Assembly: GCA_030512335.1 (NCBI GenBank)
Contig: JAULSU010000007.1
Location: 558,001 to 622,000, forward strand
Length of the DNA: 64,000 bases
Source: Immersiella caudata
Taxonomy: Eukaryota > Ascomycota > Sordariomycetes > Sordariales > Lasiosphaeriaceae
Direction of reading: 5' to 3'
The position numbers and the translations under genes are program-made. This document shows, piece by piece, positions 44,195 to 55,963 of the stretch. Under the pieces are notes generated by a model. The model was not told the DNA's origin and did no database searches. It saw only the letters and a list, made by a program, of their open reading frames with translations. Every line of letters begins with the position of its first letter. Within the stretch, counting starts at the first letter, position 1.

Positions 44195-45990
44195 CTACAC
44201 CTTGCTCTTCTCACCGCTCTCCTGTCCGGCATCTTGAGACGTCCCCTCTGACGTACCAATGCCAGCCTCAGCCTCCTCGACCGCCGACGCACCTCCCTTT
44301 GCCTTGGTGATACTCTTCCACTCTACGGCCAGCGCTCCAAGCAGCTTGACTGCACTCAAAATCGCCGACATTAGAAACACTCTCGTCAGAGCATAGCTGT
44401 ACGCCCCCACCACGACATCCATCTCCCCTGGCAGGAAAACCTTCCCCAGATCCGTTGCTCCTGTGTTGACAATAACCTCGGGATTCAAGCCTGCAAACCC
44501 GGATAGGTCATCAACCAACTGATTCGCAAAGACGTTCTGCCCCACAGAAAGGAATATCGCGCCGCCGAGCTGCTGCGCGAAGAACATGAGCGACATGCCC
44601 ATCGGGACATCCGCTCGAGACAGGACGTTCTGCGCGGGGAGCATCGAAGTCTGGAAGCCGGCGCCGATGCCGAGCCCGTACAGGGACTGGTAGCCTATCC
44701 AGGCGCCAGGACCAGACGCTGGGTTGATCGTTGAGAGTAAACCGGCACCAACGGAGGCCATGACGGGAGAGACAAGCATGCCAGGGACGTAGTAGCCGAC
44801 CTTTTGGGTTACCACCGCGAAGACGATTCCCATGACGGTCAAGCCCAAGACGAGCGGAAGCGATCTGATGCCGGCTTGTGTCGCGGACTGACCCTGGGCA
44901 GCCTGAAACCACACTGAAAGATAGTAGGCAATGGACATCATGCCGCCGGAGAGCAAAAACATGAAGAACATGCTACCTGCAATCGATCGGTTGAGGACTA
45001 CGCGCATGGGGGCCATTGCGGTGTCTGGAGTGTAGATCTGGATGAGGATGAAGATGCCGAAGAGAACGACAGAGGTAACGAGCAGACCGATAATCCTGGG
45101 GGCGGACCAGGGGAAAGCTGGGGAGCCTCCCCATTGGAGGGCTAGGATAAGGGAGATCATGGAGGGGGCGAAGAAGGCGAAGCCGAGCGGGTCCAGCTGT
45201 TTGAGTTGGGCCGGAAGGCTCATCTGCTCGCACTTTGGCGGTTCGACGCGGAAGAAAATGAGAATGGCGAGAATGGCAACGCTGCCAATGGGAAGGTTTA
45301 TGTAAAAGCACCAACGCCAGGACCTGGCCAAGGTTAGCAGGTTGGAAAGGAGACCAATCGTCGAGTACCTACACGCTGTCGGTGAGAGAGCCCCCTACAA
45401 GAGGTCCCAGTACGGAAGAGACCGCAAAGATCATCCCTAGCATCGAGATGAAGACGGGCCGCTTGCGAAGAGGGATCAAGGGTATCATCAGCATTGTTGC
45501 TCCAGCCCAGACGCCTGCAGCGCCCGTCCCGGCAATGGCCCGTCCCAGGATGAAGGCGGTTGAGCTCGGCGCGGCCCCGCAGAGCGCCGAGCCAATCTCA
45601 AAGATGCCGATGCAGATAAGAAACACCCATTTGGTCGAGTAGAGCTTGTAGATGCGGCCAAAGATCAGGGTGAAGGATGCATTGGTCAGCATGTAGGCGC
45701 TGCCGTACCATCCAATGTCCTCGATGGAGCCGAACTCATTCGTGATGGCAGCGAGCGGGGTCGCGATGATGAGCCGGTCCTGAATTCGTTAGCTTCAGAA
45801 CAGGCACTGTGTAGATTTAACTTACCAACGCCACGAGGAACAGGGCGAGATACATACCGATGATGATGGTCCAGAACTTAAGCGATCTCGGCTGGAAGTT
45901 CACCTCAGCATCTGCATACTCGTCCAGCGAGTCGGCCGAGCCGGCCGCTTCTGTCCTTTCGGACGACTTTTCAAGGGGCGTTGCGGTCAT
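44195..45990 (-). CDS. MFS transporter, 14-TM drug:H+ antiporter (DHA2) type
   Basis: Plasma-membrane efflux-type transporter. Exons 45990..45826, 45779..45373 and 45323..44195 splice in phase to 566 aa. The acidic N-terminus (SADSLDEYADAEVNF) precedes TM1 (FWTIIIGMYLALFLVAL); DRLIIATPLAAI at the start of exon 2 carries the conserved Asp-Arg after TM1. GRIYKLYSTKWVFL is the cytoplasmic loop 2-3 motif, GRAIAGTGAAGVWAG is the DHA motif of TM4, and VLGPLVGGSLTD matches antiporter motif C. SWRWCFYINLPIG is a hallmark of fungal DHA2 (toxin/azole-efflux) members. Length and hydrophobic profile fit 14 helices. It shares a promoter region with a Zn2Cys6 regulator, suggesting a regulated efflux pair; the substrate is unknown. 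Confidence 0.93.
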
Positions 45991-46391
45991 AATGTCGCTC
46001 TCAGGTCAAACAGGGGAACTGGGGTGTCGCTGGGCCCAATTCGCGCCGGCGACAAGCAGGGAGAGCAGACTTTTATATCCATGGTGAGCTTCCCTCCACC
46101 GGTGCTAGATATCCTCGCAGATATTTCACGAATGACAACGGCGGCGGCAATGGCTCAGTCAAGAGTGCGAGCCCTCGCTCAAAAGAAAAGCGTCGTGCAC
46201 TGTCGGCGTGTCTCGGGATTTTGTGACCCCCGAGGGCGCCACCTGCCACCAGCTGGTCGTCGGAGGTTAGAATTCCCCGGGACATTCCAGGCAGCAGACC
46301 GTCAGCGCCTCGGTCTCTGGATCCCACCATGATACAAAGCCCCGATACACCACACTAGCGAGGCGGCAGTTGGGTTAGACGCGTTGCTAGC
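45991..46391. promoter_or_regulatory. Divergent promoter, MFS transporter / Zn2Cys6 regulator
   Basis: 401 nt between the two start codons. On the minus strand a TATAAAA element (plus-strand 46071-46077) lies about 85 nt upstream of the transporter ATG. Several CGG triplets (for example two in direct orientation seven bases apart near 46203-46215) are possible zinc-cluster half-sites. Confidence 0.5.
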
Positions 46392-48756
46392 ATGTCCGCC
46401 AAGAATACACCGAAAGCAAGTGGTGCAGAGCCGGCGGGGAGGGTGCAGAGGGTGTTGGCATGCGTCCTTTGTCAGCAGCGCAAAGTGAAATGCGGTGGGT
46501 TATACTCTCTGTTTGCTCATCAATCGAGCCCCTGAACTGACAACAAAGACCGGGTGTTTCCCTGCAGCGGCTGTGTCAAGTCGGACGTGCAGTGCGTGCC
46601 GGGGTCGATGATCGCGCGGCAGAGGAAACGCAGATTTCCTGAGAGGGAACTGCTGAACAGAATCCGAAACTATGAAGCGCTGCTCATCGAAAACAACGTT
46701 AAGTTTGACCCTCTCCATGGTGGACCTCGGCGCGCTGCCGATCCAGATCCGAGCGGTGGCCCGGGGGAGGGTGCCTCGCCAACCGAGTCAACTCCAGCCA
46801 AGAGCGAATACGAGCCGAAGTACGCCCAGCCCATCTGTTTGCTCAAGGCCGGCTAACCAACTGATCAGAAACTTCTGGCATGCCATGAACCAAGCGGTGC
46901 GTATGCCTCGGTGCCATGTAACGTGAGCCTAACTGCGGCAGATCCGGGACATTGATGCGGCGAGCGACAGCTCTGGCGACGATGTCCGCGAGTTTGACAT
47001 CAGAGACGCCCTGCACCGGGGCTTTCAGCATAGCGACAACCTTCTTCTCGGCTCTTCCGACACGCATGTCGACATTTCAACACTGCACCCAGATCCTATC
47101 CATATCTTCCGGCTCTGGCAACTATACCTTGAGAACGTGGACCCGCTATTCAAAGTCACCCACAGCATCACGCTCCAAGCCCAGATCATCACCGCCGCTA
47201 CCGACGTCAGTAGCATCGATCCTCCGTTGGAGGCGCTGATGTTTGGAATCTATTGTGTCACCATCACTAGTCTCGATCCCGATGACTGCCAGGTCGCTTT
47301 TGGTGCATCCAAGGAGGATCTTCTAGCGTCCTACCGATTCGGCTGCCAACATGCTTTGACGAACGCCACATTTCTTCAGTCGCGTGACCGGGACTGTTTG
47401 ACGGCCTTGTTTTTCTACATTGTCAGTTCTTGTCGCTCTCCAGTCCCACCTAGACAGCACTGACGGGCTCAGATCTCCATCGGCCGCAGGATCCATCCAC
47501 AGTCCATCTGCTCACTCTGTGGCGTCGCTATGCGTATCGCCCAGCACATTGGGATCCACAGCGAGGCGTCCCTGGCTAGATGCACCCCGTTTGAAGCAGA
47601 AATGAACCGCAGGCTGTGGTGGGCGCTTGTACTCTTTGACAGCCGCATGGCTGAGATGGCCGGCTGCATGAACGGTGAGTAAAATCCAAAGCGGGTTTCT
47701 TCCCTTTTCTTGTGTCCAAGGAGGTGAAACATTCGCGGGCTACTCAACAACAAAAGAAAATCTCAAGAGCCAATACCCAGCTGACATTGACCAGTCACCT
47801 ACCTCGTTCCATCGTGGGACTGCAAGGTCCCGCTCAACGTTAACGACTCTGAGCTCCGGCCGGAGATGGACGAGCCACCCACGCCAGCACGAGTTGCCAC
47901 GGAAGCCATATTTGCTGTCACGCGGGCCGATTTTGGCAACTTTCTCCGACATGCAGCCTTTCAACTCGACTTTACCTGCCCCTGGCTCAAGCCCTTGGCG
48001 AGACAGTCACCAGCGCCGGAGGGATCAGTAATGCCTGTGGTGGAGAAGAGCCTCGAGGAGAGGTACCTCCGAGTCTGCGATCCAAAGAACTCGCTTCATT
48101 ACATGACCATTTGGATGACGCGGGCGCAAATCGCTCGGGCGTATCTGATAGAGCACCTCTCTACACACCCTGATCCATCGACAGTGGCCGAGGAGCAAAG
48201 AACTACGGCCCTTTCTCACGCTCTGAAGACGCTCGTATGCAATACCCAAATCACGACATTGCCTCTTACTAAAAAATTTCGCTGGCTGGTCCAATTCTAT
48301 TACCCATTTCCCGCATACATCCACATCGTCCAGGAGCTGAAGCGAAGACCCTTCGGAGAGCAGGCCGAAAAGGCCTGGACAATCATGTCGGACAACTACG
48401 AAGCCTTATTCCCATCTTTCTACATCTCCGACAAGGACCGCCCGATCTTTGAGGTTTTTGCGAAGCCGATCGTGCTGGCCTGGGAGATTCGCGAGACAGC
48501 AGCGGCTAGAAGTGGGTTGGAGCGACCAGCGCCTCCGAAGATCGTGGTCCATGTTAGGCAGCAGCTGGAGCTGATGCAACAGGAGAAACACAACGGCACG
48601 AGAGGTGCGGAGAGTGTACAAAATATGAACTACTTCACCATGGGGTTGTCGGTAGACGCTACGGGTCAGGAAATCCCGGGCACTTTACCACAAGCGGTCT
48701 TCATCCCACTTGGTGTTGACCCTAGTAACTTCGACTGGAGCGAAAACTGGATATAA
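46392..48756 (+). CDS. Zn(II)2Cys6 transcription factor with fungal-specific domain
   Basis: Nuclear regulator. Six exons (46392..46494, 46549..46819, 46869..46896, 46942..47421, 47473..47674, 47795..48756) splice in phase to 681 aa. The zinc cluster (about 24-50, CVLCQQRKVKC then DRVFPCSGCVKSDVQC) is split by the first intron and has spacing C-x2-C-x6-C-x5-C-x2-C-x6-C; RQRKRRF follows as a linker and a short coiled coil LLNRIRNYEALL as a dimerisation helix. The fungal-specific domain covers about 180-450 with FRLWQLYLENVDPLFKVTH, RRLWWALVLFDSRMAEM and VPSWDCKVPLNVNDSELRPEM, all typical. Exon 3 is only 28 nt. Divergent orientation to the MFS gene suggests it controls that transporter; that is inference. 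Confidence 0.9.
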
Positions 48757-49188
48757 CGGTATGGTCGGCCGGATGAAATCGGTAACAATTCCACTCAGCA
48801 ACCCTGGCGCATCAGCAAGATGCATACGCAACTCTAAAAAATCGATTAACAACCCCAATGGGAAATTCCCCTGGGTTTCCAGTCTTGCACGATCTCATCT
48901 TGACGAGTGACAGGTGCTTGCTGATTAAGCGGAGGTTCGAGCACTTCTCAGAAGTGGTGATTCCATTCCTAGACGAGATAGCCACATATTAATGCCACGG
49001 CAGATCGTGGAAGAGTTGGGCGAAGCAATGTCTTGCCAAGACTCATTCGCGACGCAAGCTCACATCCTGCGGCCAACGGTAGCCCCTGACAGTAAGAAGG
49101 TCGAACATTTCCCCGATTTGGACCTCGACTTTCACACCGACTCTTCTGGTTCTGCAAAAATCACTCTCTCAAACTACCGTACCTCAAT
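48757..49188. other. Intergenic region
   Basis: 432 nt holding the 3' flank of the regulator and promoter of the HET gene. No gene seen. Confidence 0.45.
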
Positions 49189-51522
49189 ATGAAGCTATTC
49201 CGAAAGCTCAAGAAAGGGAAAAGCGGCAGCGCCGAAGGCGGACTCTCCGAAACGGCCTCTCTCCGCGCCGCTCTTCCGACCCCGCACAGCACCACGCCCA
49301 GCCAACCGCCCACTGTGCCTCAACCGTCAACATCCGCACCGCCAGCAGCGATCAAGGTCCAGCCATCCAGCGACGTCTGCCAAACATGCTTCCATCTCGA
49401 TCCAACCCGAGCCCCGCAAGACGGAAACCCCGCCAAGAACGACCCTTCGTGGGCCGTGGACGAGTACATGCTTCCGCCGGACACTCCCGCCGCAAGACTC
49501 ACCCCCAAGTCCGAAGACGTGATCCGATCCGCAGGAAATGGGTGCATGCACTGCTTCATGGTGCGGTCGGCGTTGGGCGCGGTGTATCCAACCTGGGAGA
49601 CCGAGGAGACAGTGCTGACGTTGTTCCTGGCGGTGGGCGTGCCTGTGGTTGTACGCATGGAGTTTGGCAAGTATGTGGAAACAACAATCAGCAGGGAAGA
49701 TGCAATGCAGATGTATGGGTATGATGTGCCTGTGAAGATAATGATATCATTGATCGACCCAACGAAGGAGAAGTTGGAGGTAGAGATCTACCGGCCGGTG
49801 GGTGAGAGTCAGGGGGGAAATGAGACAGGTATGACCCCTTGCTGCATTGGCTGGCGATGAGGCGCTGACTTCATAGCCTACGACCTCTCTTCTCTCGTCG
49901 AACACATGGGTGTCGCTGAAGACATCCCGAACAACTCGGGGAGCGAAGCGTCGCTCAACTTCGTCAAGCATCACGTCGAGGATTGTGTGGGTGAGCATCA
50001 GTGTGGAGCAAAAGGCGAGGGCCTTCCCCTTCTACCTGACCGCGTTATCTGGGTTCGGTCCGACATCCTAGGCGGCATCCAGCTCGTGGAGCCCAAGGGA
50101 ACGGTTCGCGCCAAGTATATCGCTCTGAGCTACTGTTGGGGTCCCGTCTCACCAACAACCTACCTCACGAACGCAGAAAACCTCCCCTCGAGGAAGTCTG
50201 GTATCGGCTACAACGACCTTCCACTCCTTCTGCGGGACGTGGTGTCCATTGCGCGCGCTCTCGGTATCGACTATGTCTGGGTCGACAGACTCTGCATTGT
50301 GCAAGGCCCAGGGGGGGATTTCGCTCAACAGGCACCAAAGATGGGCGACATATACGGCAACGCCTCGCTCACTATTGCCGCAGCCAGTGGGACCTCTGAG
50401 AATGACCGCATCCTTTTCGAACGCACCACTCAGGGGGCCGGCCCGTTCACACTGAACCTCAATCTCCAGAGCATGGGCACGCTTACCCTCAAGATCCGAC
50501 GACGCACCCATCGCCTTGGCACGGAGAAAGACGGAGGCGACTATGGCCGTGTTTCTACCCGCGCATGGATCTGGCAGGAGCGTCTCCTCTCTTCACGCAC
50601 CGTATTCTTCACCGCCTCGGCGCTCAAGTTCGAATGCCGCAGCCACTCCGTCTGGCAGGGCTACGGTCCCAACACTCGTGGCCACTCATGGTCTACACAT
50701 ATCAACCTGGGTTCTCTTTCTCACGACTCCTGGCTCCGCCTCGTCATGGAGTTCATGCATCGCAAGATCACGCAACCCTCCGACCGTCTCCCAGCCATCG
50801 AATCGGTCATGCGGCACATTGTCTCCCGCACGGGATGGAAGCCTATCTACGGCGTATTTCAGGAACATCTCATCCCCAGTCTATGCTGGGAAGCGCACGG
50901 CAACAGGTCCGCCACGGGGAAATACCCATGTCGCATGAACCCAGCGCACTACGCCCCAACCTGGAGCTGGGCGAGCGTCGAGGGGCTGATCACATATCTA
51001 CACGTCCTTACCGACGGAGCATATGCGCCGATACAGCACCTCGACCCCAAATCTTACGAGTTGCAATGCCAAGGTGTAGACTACGCAACAGGGACAGTGA
51101 CTCTCGTCGGACGATACGTCATCGGCGGAGTGAAATGCACAGTGAAACCTGCTGACGCAACTGAAGAGGATCAAGACGGTGCCGCGGGAACCACACAGAC
51201 TTACGAAGTCCGGGTTTCTGGACGCCACGAAGACTCGAGGTTCGAGCCAGACGTTCCGCTCATGCCGCACGGTGGGGACTCGCAGCCGTACACGCCGTCA
51301 GTTGTGAGGGTTCCGTATGGGGCGGAGCTTCCTCTGGAAGAGTGGACGGGGAATTGCATTGTTTTGTTGGTTGCTACGCAGAAGAAGAAGTCGCTAGCGT
51401 TGGTTTTGGGGAGGTCGTTGAGGGCAGAGGGAGTGTGGGAGAAGATTGGGCTGGCAACGGGGATCGACATGGGCGTTTGGGGGGAGGAACATGTTAAGAG
51501 GGGGCTGGTCAAGGTGTGTTGA
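49189..51522 (+). CDS. HET-domain protein
   Basis: Heterokaryon-incompatibility-domain protein, the class that triggers cell death on fusion with unlike strains or acts in fungal innate immunity. Exons 49189..49828 and 49877..51522 give 761 aa. The first 60 residues are basic then Ser/Pro/Thr-rich; a CQTC...CMHC arrangement (about residues 64-123) looks like a putative metal site, as found N-terminal to many HET domains. The HET domain starts at YIALSYCWGP and continues LPLLLRDVVSIARALGIDYV, WVDRLCIVQ, MGDIYGNASLTIAAAS and TRAWIWQERLLSSR. The usual 'DSLCI' is DRLCI here. The C-terminal half has no recognised domain. No NACHT/WD40 partner is fused or adjacent. Confidence 0.92.
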
Positions 51523-51994
51523 TTGTGGGTGATGAGTTGTTGTCCCCAGTCCTACCGGCAAGCGTTGAATCCAAGTTCTGTTTTTCACAATGTTTATTGA
51601 TATTCAAGTGGACACCAAGTAACCGCTCATTTGGACGTCATCGTCGATTAAATGCCGATGCCGGCTTCCCCAGGCTTCCCATGCGATGGTGTGGGGAATA
51701 GGGTGTCTCCGCCAAGAGTGCGTGGGGTGGACATTGTTTGGTTGGACAGGATGAAACTGCAGAGCCTCTGCCAAGGCATGAGTCTCCAAGATAATGGGAG
51801 CTTGACTGACCTTATCAACAGGACGCTAGCTCCATTCCCATAACGTGATGCAGAGAGCTCCAGTTACGAATAACCCCGCTCGTGCCAAGCCGACGACGAC
51901 GCAGACGATATTTCACTCGTCTCTTGGCCAAACAAGCTGTTTTCTCTTGTTTTTATTTTGCAGTCAAGAGTTCCTTTTCGGAAATACGATCAAG
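51523..51994. other. Intergenic region
   Basis: 472 nt between the HET gene and the BIM1-like gene; no gene seen. Confidence 0.45.
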
Positions 51995-52871
51995 ATGAAG
52001 GCCGTCACTAGCAGTCTCGCGCTTCTGGCTCTCAGCAGCCGCCATGTCCTCGCCCATGGCGACGATGAGACCAATATGGCACCGCTGGGGTTCATGTGGC
52101 CCGTGGAGCGGACATGGGAGGATGAGCATGGCATGGCGGCACCATGCGGGAGTGCAAGCGGCCCGAAGCTTGAACGGACTTTGTTTCCTACCGGTAAGGT
52201 TCCTCGTTACCCCTTTCTGGCGGGAAAGATGCCTAATCCATCTCTGTAGCTGGCGGAGCTCTTGCTCTTGACGGCAAGCAAAAGGTTTACGACTTGCAGC
52301 TCGCAGTCTCGTTTTATCAAGGTAAATTGACCCTTCTTTGACAGCAACTACCCAAGATTCTTACTGCATGCTAGACCCCAAATCCAACTCGGACTTCACC
52401 TCTGTTCTGAGCGGCGTCGATTCTCTCGACTTTGAACACGTCTGCATCCCCATGCCCGCCCTTACCGGGGCTCAAGCAGGACAGAACGCTACGCTGCAGC
52501 TCAAGTACGTTGCAGAGTGGGTTGATCCCCATCACTCGCACAAGAGACACACCGAGACCAACGAGACGTTTTATTCCTGCGCGGATGTCACGTTTGTGGA
52601 GCAAGCTCAGTTTTCGTTTGAGATTCCGTGCTTTAATGCGACGGCGGAGGAGCATGGGGATCACGATGAGGATCACGGGCATGAGGATGATCATGACCAT
52701 GATCATGACCATGACCACGATGACGGGTTATCCAAGGAGGCCATTGCTGGGATTGTGATTGGATGTGTTGCTGCCGTTGCGGCCATTGGGTTGATTGGAT
52801 TCTATCTGTATCGCAAGGACAGGAGGGAGAAGCTGTTGGTTAGGGCGATGACGGAGGATGTGAAGTTGTGA
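51995..52871 (+). CDS. BIM1/X325-like secreted copper-binding-type protein with His/Asp tract and TM anchor
   Basis: Exons 51995..52193, 52250..52321 and 52375..52871 splice in phase to 255 aa. A signal peptide (1-20, ending HVLA) leaves His21 as the mature N-terminus, followed by GDDETNMAPLGFMWPVERTW. An N-terminal His and the fold-level motifs AAPCGS, LFPTAGG, SNSDF and HVCIP fit the BIM1-like/X325 family (LPMO-related copper-binding proteins). Four cysteines would make two disulfides. Where relatives usually have a GPI signal, this protein has a run of about 25 residues almost entirely His, Asp, Glu and Gly (nt 52652-52727), then a single membrane helix (AIAGIVIGCVAAVAAIGLIGF) and a basic cytoplasmic tail. 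This suggests surface copper capture. Copper binding is inferred; acceptor choice of intron 2 follows homology to NxxSDF. Confidence 0.8.
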
Positions 52872-53225
52872 AGTGGCAAGAGAGTGTCTTCGGGGGTGGA
52901 CCGGCGAGTCTCTGAACATGTATCGACTGCACGCCTGAGTCAACCAAAGAAACGACCCCACGCCATGGTACGCTAGTCTTTTACGAGTCGAGATGCTTTC
53001 GTCAGTGGCTGCACCAGGGCAAAATCACAGGAGTCTCCCCCTCGTCCCGAATTCAAGCCTTGTTTGCGCCCCAAGCCATCGTCTCGCACATGACGACCTC
53101 GACAACGCCCACAACGCCCGGCTCAATCACCACCTTTCCCCAATCCGACCGTTGCCACCGCTCACGCAGTTTCTGGTCGCCGCCAGAAATCCCACTTCAC
53201 ACCTCCGTGGCGGTCTGGAGCTAGC
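52872..53225. other. Intergenic region
   Basis: 354 nt between the BIM1-like gene and the OPT gene, same strand. No gene seen. Confidence 0.45.
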
Positions 53226-55963
53226 ATGTCGGTTCCCTACCTGGATGGAGTCCCCGTGCCCACCGCGCACCCCAACTTCCCAACCGTCGTCGACGACGAC
53301 AAGCCCAAACGCAAACCCTCCGTCGAAACCAGCCCCGAAAAGTCAACCCCCGTGGAGACCAATGACCTTCCCAAGAGCGAACCCAGCGACGACACCAATT
53401 CCGACACCGCCATCATCATCACCGGCGCCGACGCCGCCAGGCATCTCCTCCCCCTCCGCGACGATGGCGATCCCACCGTCACCTTCCGCAGTCTCCTCCT
53501 CGGTACCATCCTCGCCTGCTTCGAAGCCACCATGTCGCAGATCTACACGTGGAAACCCACCTTTGTCGAGATCAACGGAACCTTCATCACGCTGATTGCC
53601 TACTTCCTGGGTAACGCCTGGGCGGCTGTCATACCCCGTGGGGATCGTCTCGAGGCGCGGTGGAGGGAGCGTGGCGGGGAGGGGACGCCCCCTTTGGGAA
53701 TAAGGATCGCCAAGTTTGTTAATGGCAGCGCATGGGGGCTCAAAGAGCATGCGATCACGACGATTATGGCCACGTCCGCGTCAGCCGCGTGCGGAAGTGT
53801 CGAGGTGTTTGCGGCTCAGGGGTTGTTTTACGACGCACCCCCGGGGTATGCAACGGTGATTTTGAGCATTATTTCGATTGGGCTGTTTGGGTACGGCGTT
53901 GCGGGGTTTGTGAGGCCTGTGGGCGTGTTTTCGGTTGATGCGGTGTATTGGAGTACGCTGCCGACGGTGAAGATGCTGCAGGGGTTGCATTGGGAGAGTG
54001 CAAAGAGTTCGACGATGAGGTGCTTTTGGTACGGCTTTGGGGGCATGGCGACGTGGCAGGTTTTCCCGTCGTACATCTTCCCGATGCTGAATGCCATCTC
54101 GGTGCCGTGTATTGCGTCGCAGGGGGCTACGGGCGAGAAGGGGGCGTTGTTGACGAATTTGTTTGGCGGGTCGTTGAGCAATGAGGGATTGGGGTGGTTT
54201 AGCATCTCGTTGGATTGGCAATATGTTGGTTCTCCTGGTGGTTTTTGTTAGCCCAATGACTGACGGTCTGCAGATCACTTCGTTCAATACTTCGCTGCCG
54301 CTGGTGTTGCAGTCGCACATGGCGGTTGGATACATCATCTGTGGCGTGGCCATGCTAGGGATTTACTACTCGAATGTCTGGGGTTCGAGGGTACAACCCT
54401 TCATGTCGACACGGCTGCGTACCCAAGACGGCGGAGAATACAACGTCACCACCATCTTCACCCAGGGCGTGCTAGACCATGAGAAGCTGGCCGAGCAGGG
54501 ACTCCCTGCGCTTTCGGGATCCTTCGTTTACAGCATGTTCATGGCAAACACCGCGGTATGGTGACACCCTACATCCTCCCCTGAACCCCTGAACCTGACA
54601 GAAGACAGATCGGCGCCTTGATAACACATTGCATGCTCTTTTGGGGCAAGGGTGTCATCCGCACATTCAAGGACGCTAGAAGGGGGCTACACTCGGACCG
54701 TCACCACGCCCACATGGTCATGTAAGCTGCTCCTTCCATTCACGCCTATGCCACTGATCACAATAAGCCACTACAAGGAGACACCATGGTGGTGGTACGC
54801 CATCGTCCTCGTCATCAGCTTCACACTAGGTCTGGTGGTCGTCTTGACGCAGCCAATCACCCTCTCCGCCAAGTCATACATCATATCTCTGCTCCTGGGT
54901 TCGGTTGTGGCCCCGTTTGTGAGTCTCCTGCGGTGATATCCCAGGTAGGCAGCTGACTGGACGGACGCAGTCCATTATACTCTACTCGCGCTTTGGAACG
55001 GGCATCTTCACAGATAATCTCTCCAAGATGCTGGCCGGTGCGCTGATACCCGAGAAACCCATCGGTACGTCTCCCCGAACTGATCCCCCTTTGGCTGCCC
55101 TCAATGCTGATGTGCCGCAGGGAACATGTACTTCGCCGCCTGGTCCAACAACGTCATCACTAACTCTGTGTATCTCTCCAACTCGCTCAAGATGGGGGAG
55201 TACCGTGAGTGGCCCCTTTCTAGGCGGGGTGCGCCGTTCTGATGGACAGCAAAACAGTCAAGATCCCTCCACAGGTGATGTTTCTCACGCAAATCTACGC
55301 TACCGTCGTGGGCGGCTTCGTCAACTACTTCGTCATGGTGTTTGTCGTCAGCGGAAACCGAGAGCTCCTCAGGAGCGAGGACGGGAACGCCATCTGGAGC
55401 GGTGCGTTACCCTTTACCCCTGAATCACTACAAGAGACTGACTAACCCGAATAGGCGCCTCGGTCCAATCCTACAACACCACCGCCACTTCCTGGGCACT
55501 CGCGAAATACCTCTACTTCGACGGACTAAAATACAGCATCGTTCCCTACGGTATCCTCCTCGGCATCGTCCTCGTCTCAATCCACAAGCTCGTCACCAAG
55601 ACCTTCCCCAACAAGAGAATTGGCGGCTTCTCTCTCTCCGAAGATCTCAACCTCCCCCAACTGATCCAATACGCCGGCTTCATCCCGCACAATGCCAGCC
55701 AGACATGCGTCCTGACAAGCCAAGTGCTCGCTGGATTCTTCACGCAATTCTATCTGAGGAACTACAAGCCGAGGATCTTCAAAGACTATTCATATCTGGT
55801 AACGGGGGCATTCGATGGGGCGAGCTTGATGGTGGCATTTGTGCTGACCTTTGCTGTGTTTGGTGTTGGCGGCCCAGCCATTGACTTCCCAAAGTGGTGG
55901 GGGAATAACGAGGGTGGGAACTTGGATCTTTGTCCGAAGGTGTCTCAACGACATGGTGACTAG
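53226..55963 (+). CDS. Oligopeptide transporter, OPT family
   Basis: Proton-coupled multi-pass transporter of small peptides or metal chelates, plasma membrane. Eight exons (53226..54224, 54274..54555, 54609..54721, 54768..54918, 54971..55064, 55121..55204, 55258..55401, 55455..55963) keep phase and give 791 aa, a typical OPT length. The N-terminal 75 residues are disordered and charged. Landmarks include FVEINGTFITLIAYFLGNAWA, EHAITTIMATSASAA, FWYGFGGMATWQVFPSYIFPML, RRGLHSDRHHAHMV, HYKETPWWWY, YLKIPPQVMFLTQIYATVVGGF (the conserved KIPP motif) and WALAKYLYFDG. Some donor-acceptor pairs are weak (AAG acceptor at 54765-54767). Its neighbour, a copper-type surface protein, makes metal or chelate uptake possible, but OPT peptides remain the default. 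Confidence 0.92.

Noticed and set aside
44195..51522. Secondary-metabolite gene cluster
   Set aside because: A transporter, regulator and HET gene are present but no polyketide synthase, NRPS, terpene synthase or tailoring enzymes.
49189..51522. Frameshift in the HET gene between two frames
   Set aside because: A 48-nt GT-AG intron (49829-49876) joins the frames cleanly.
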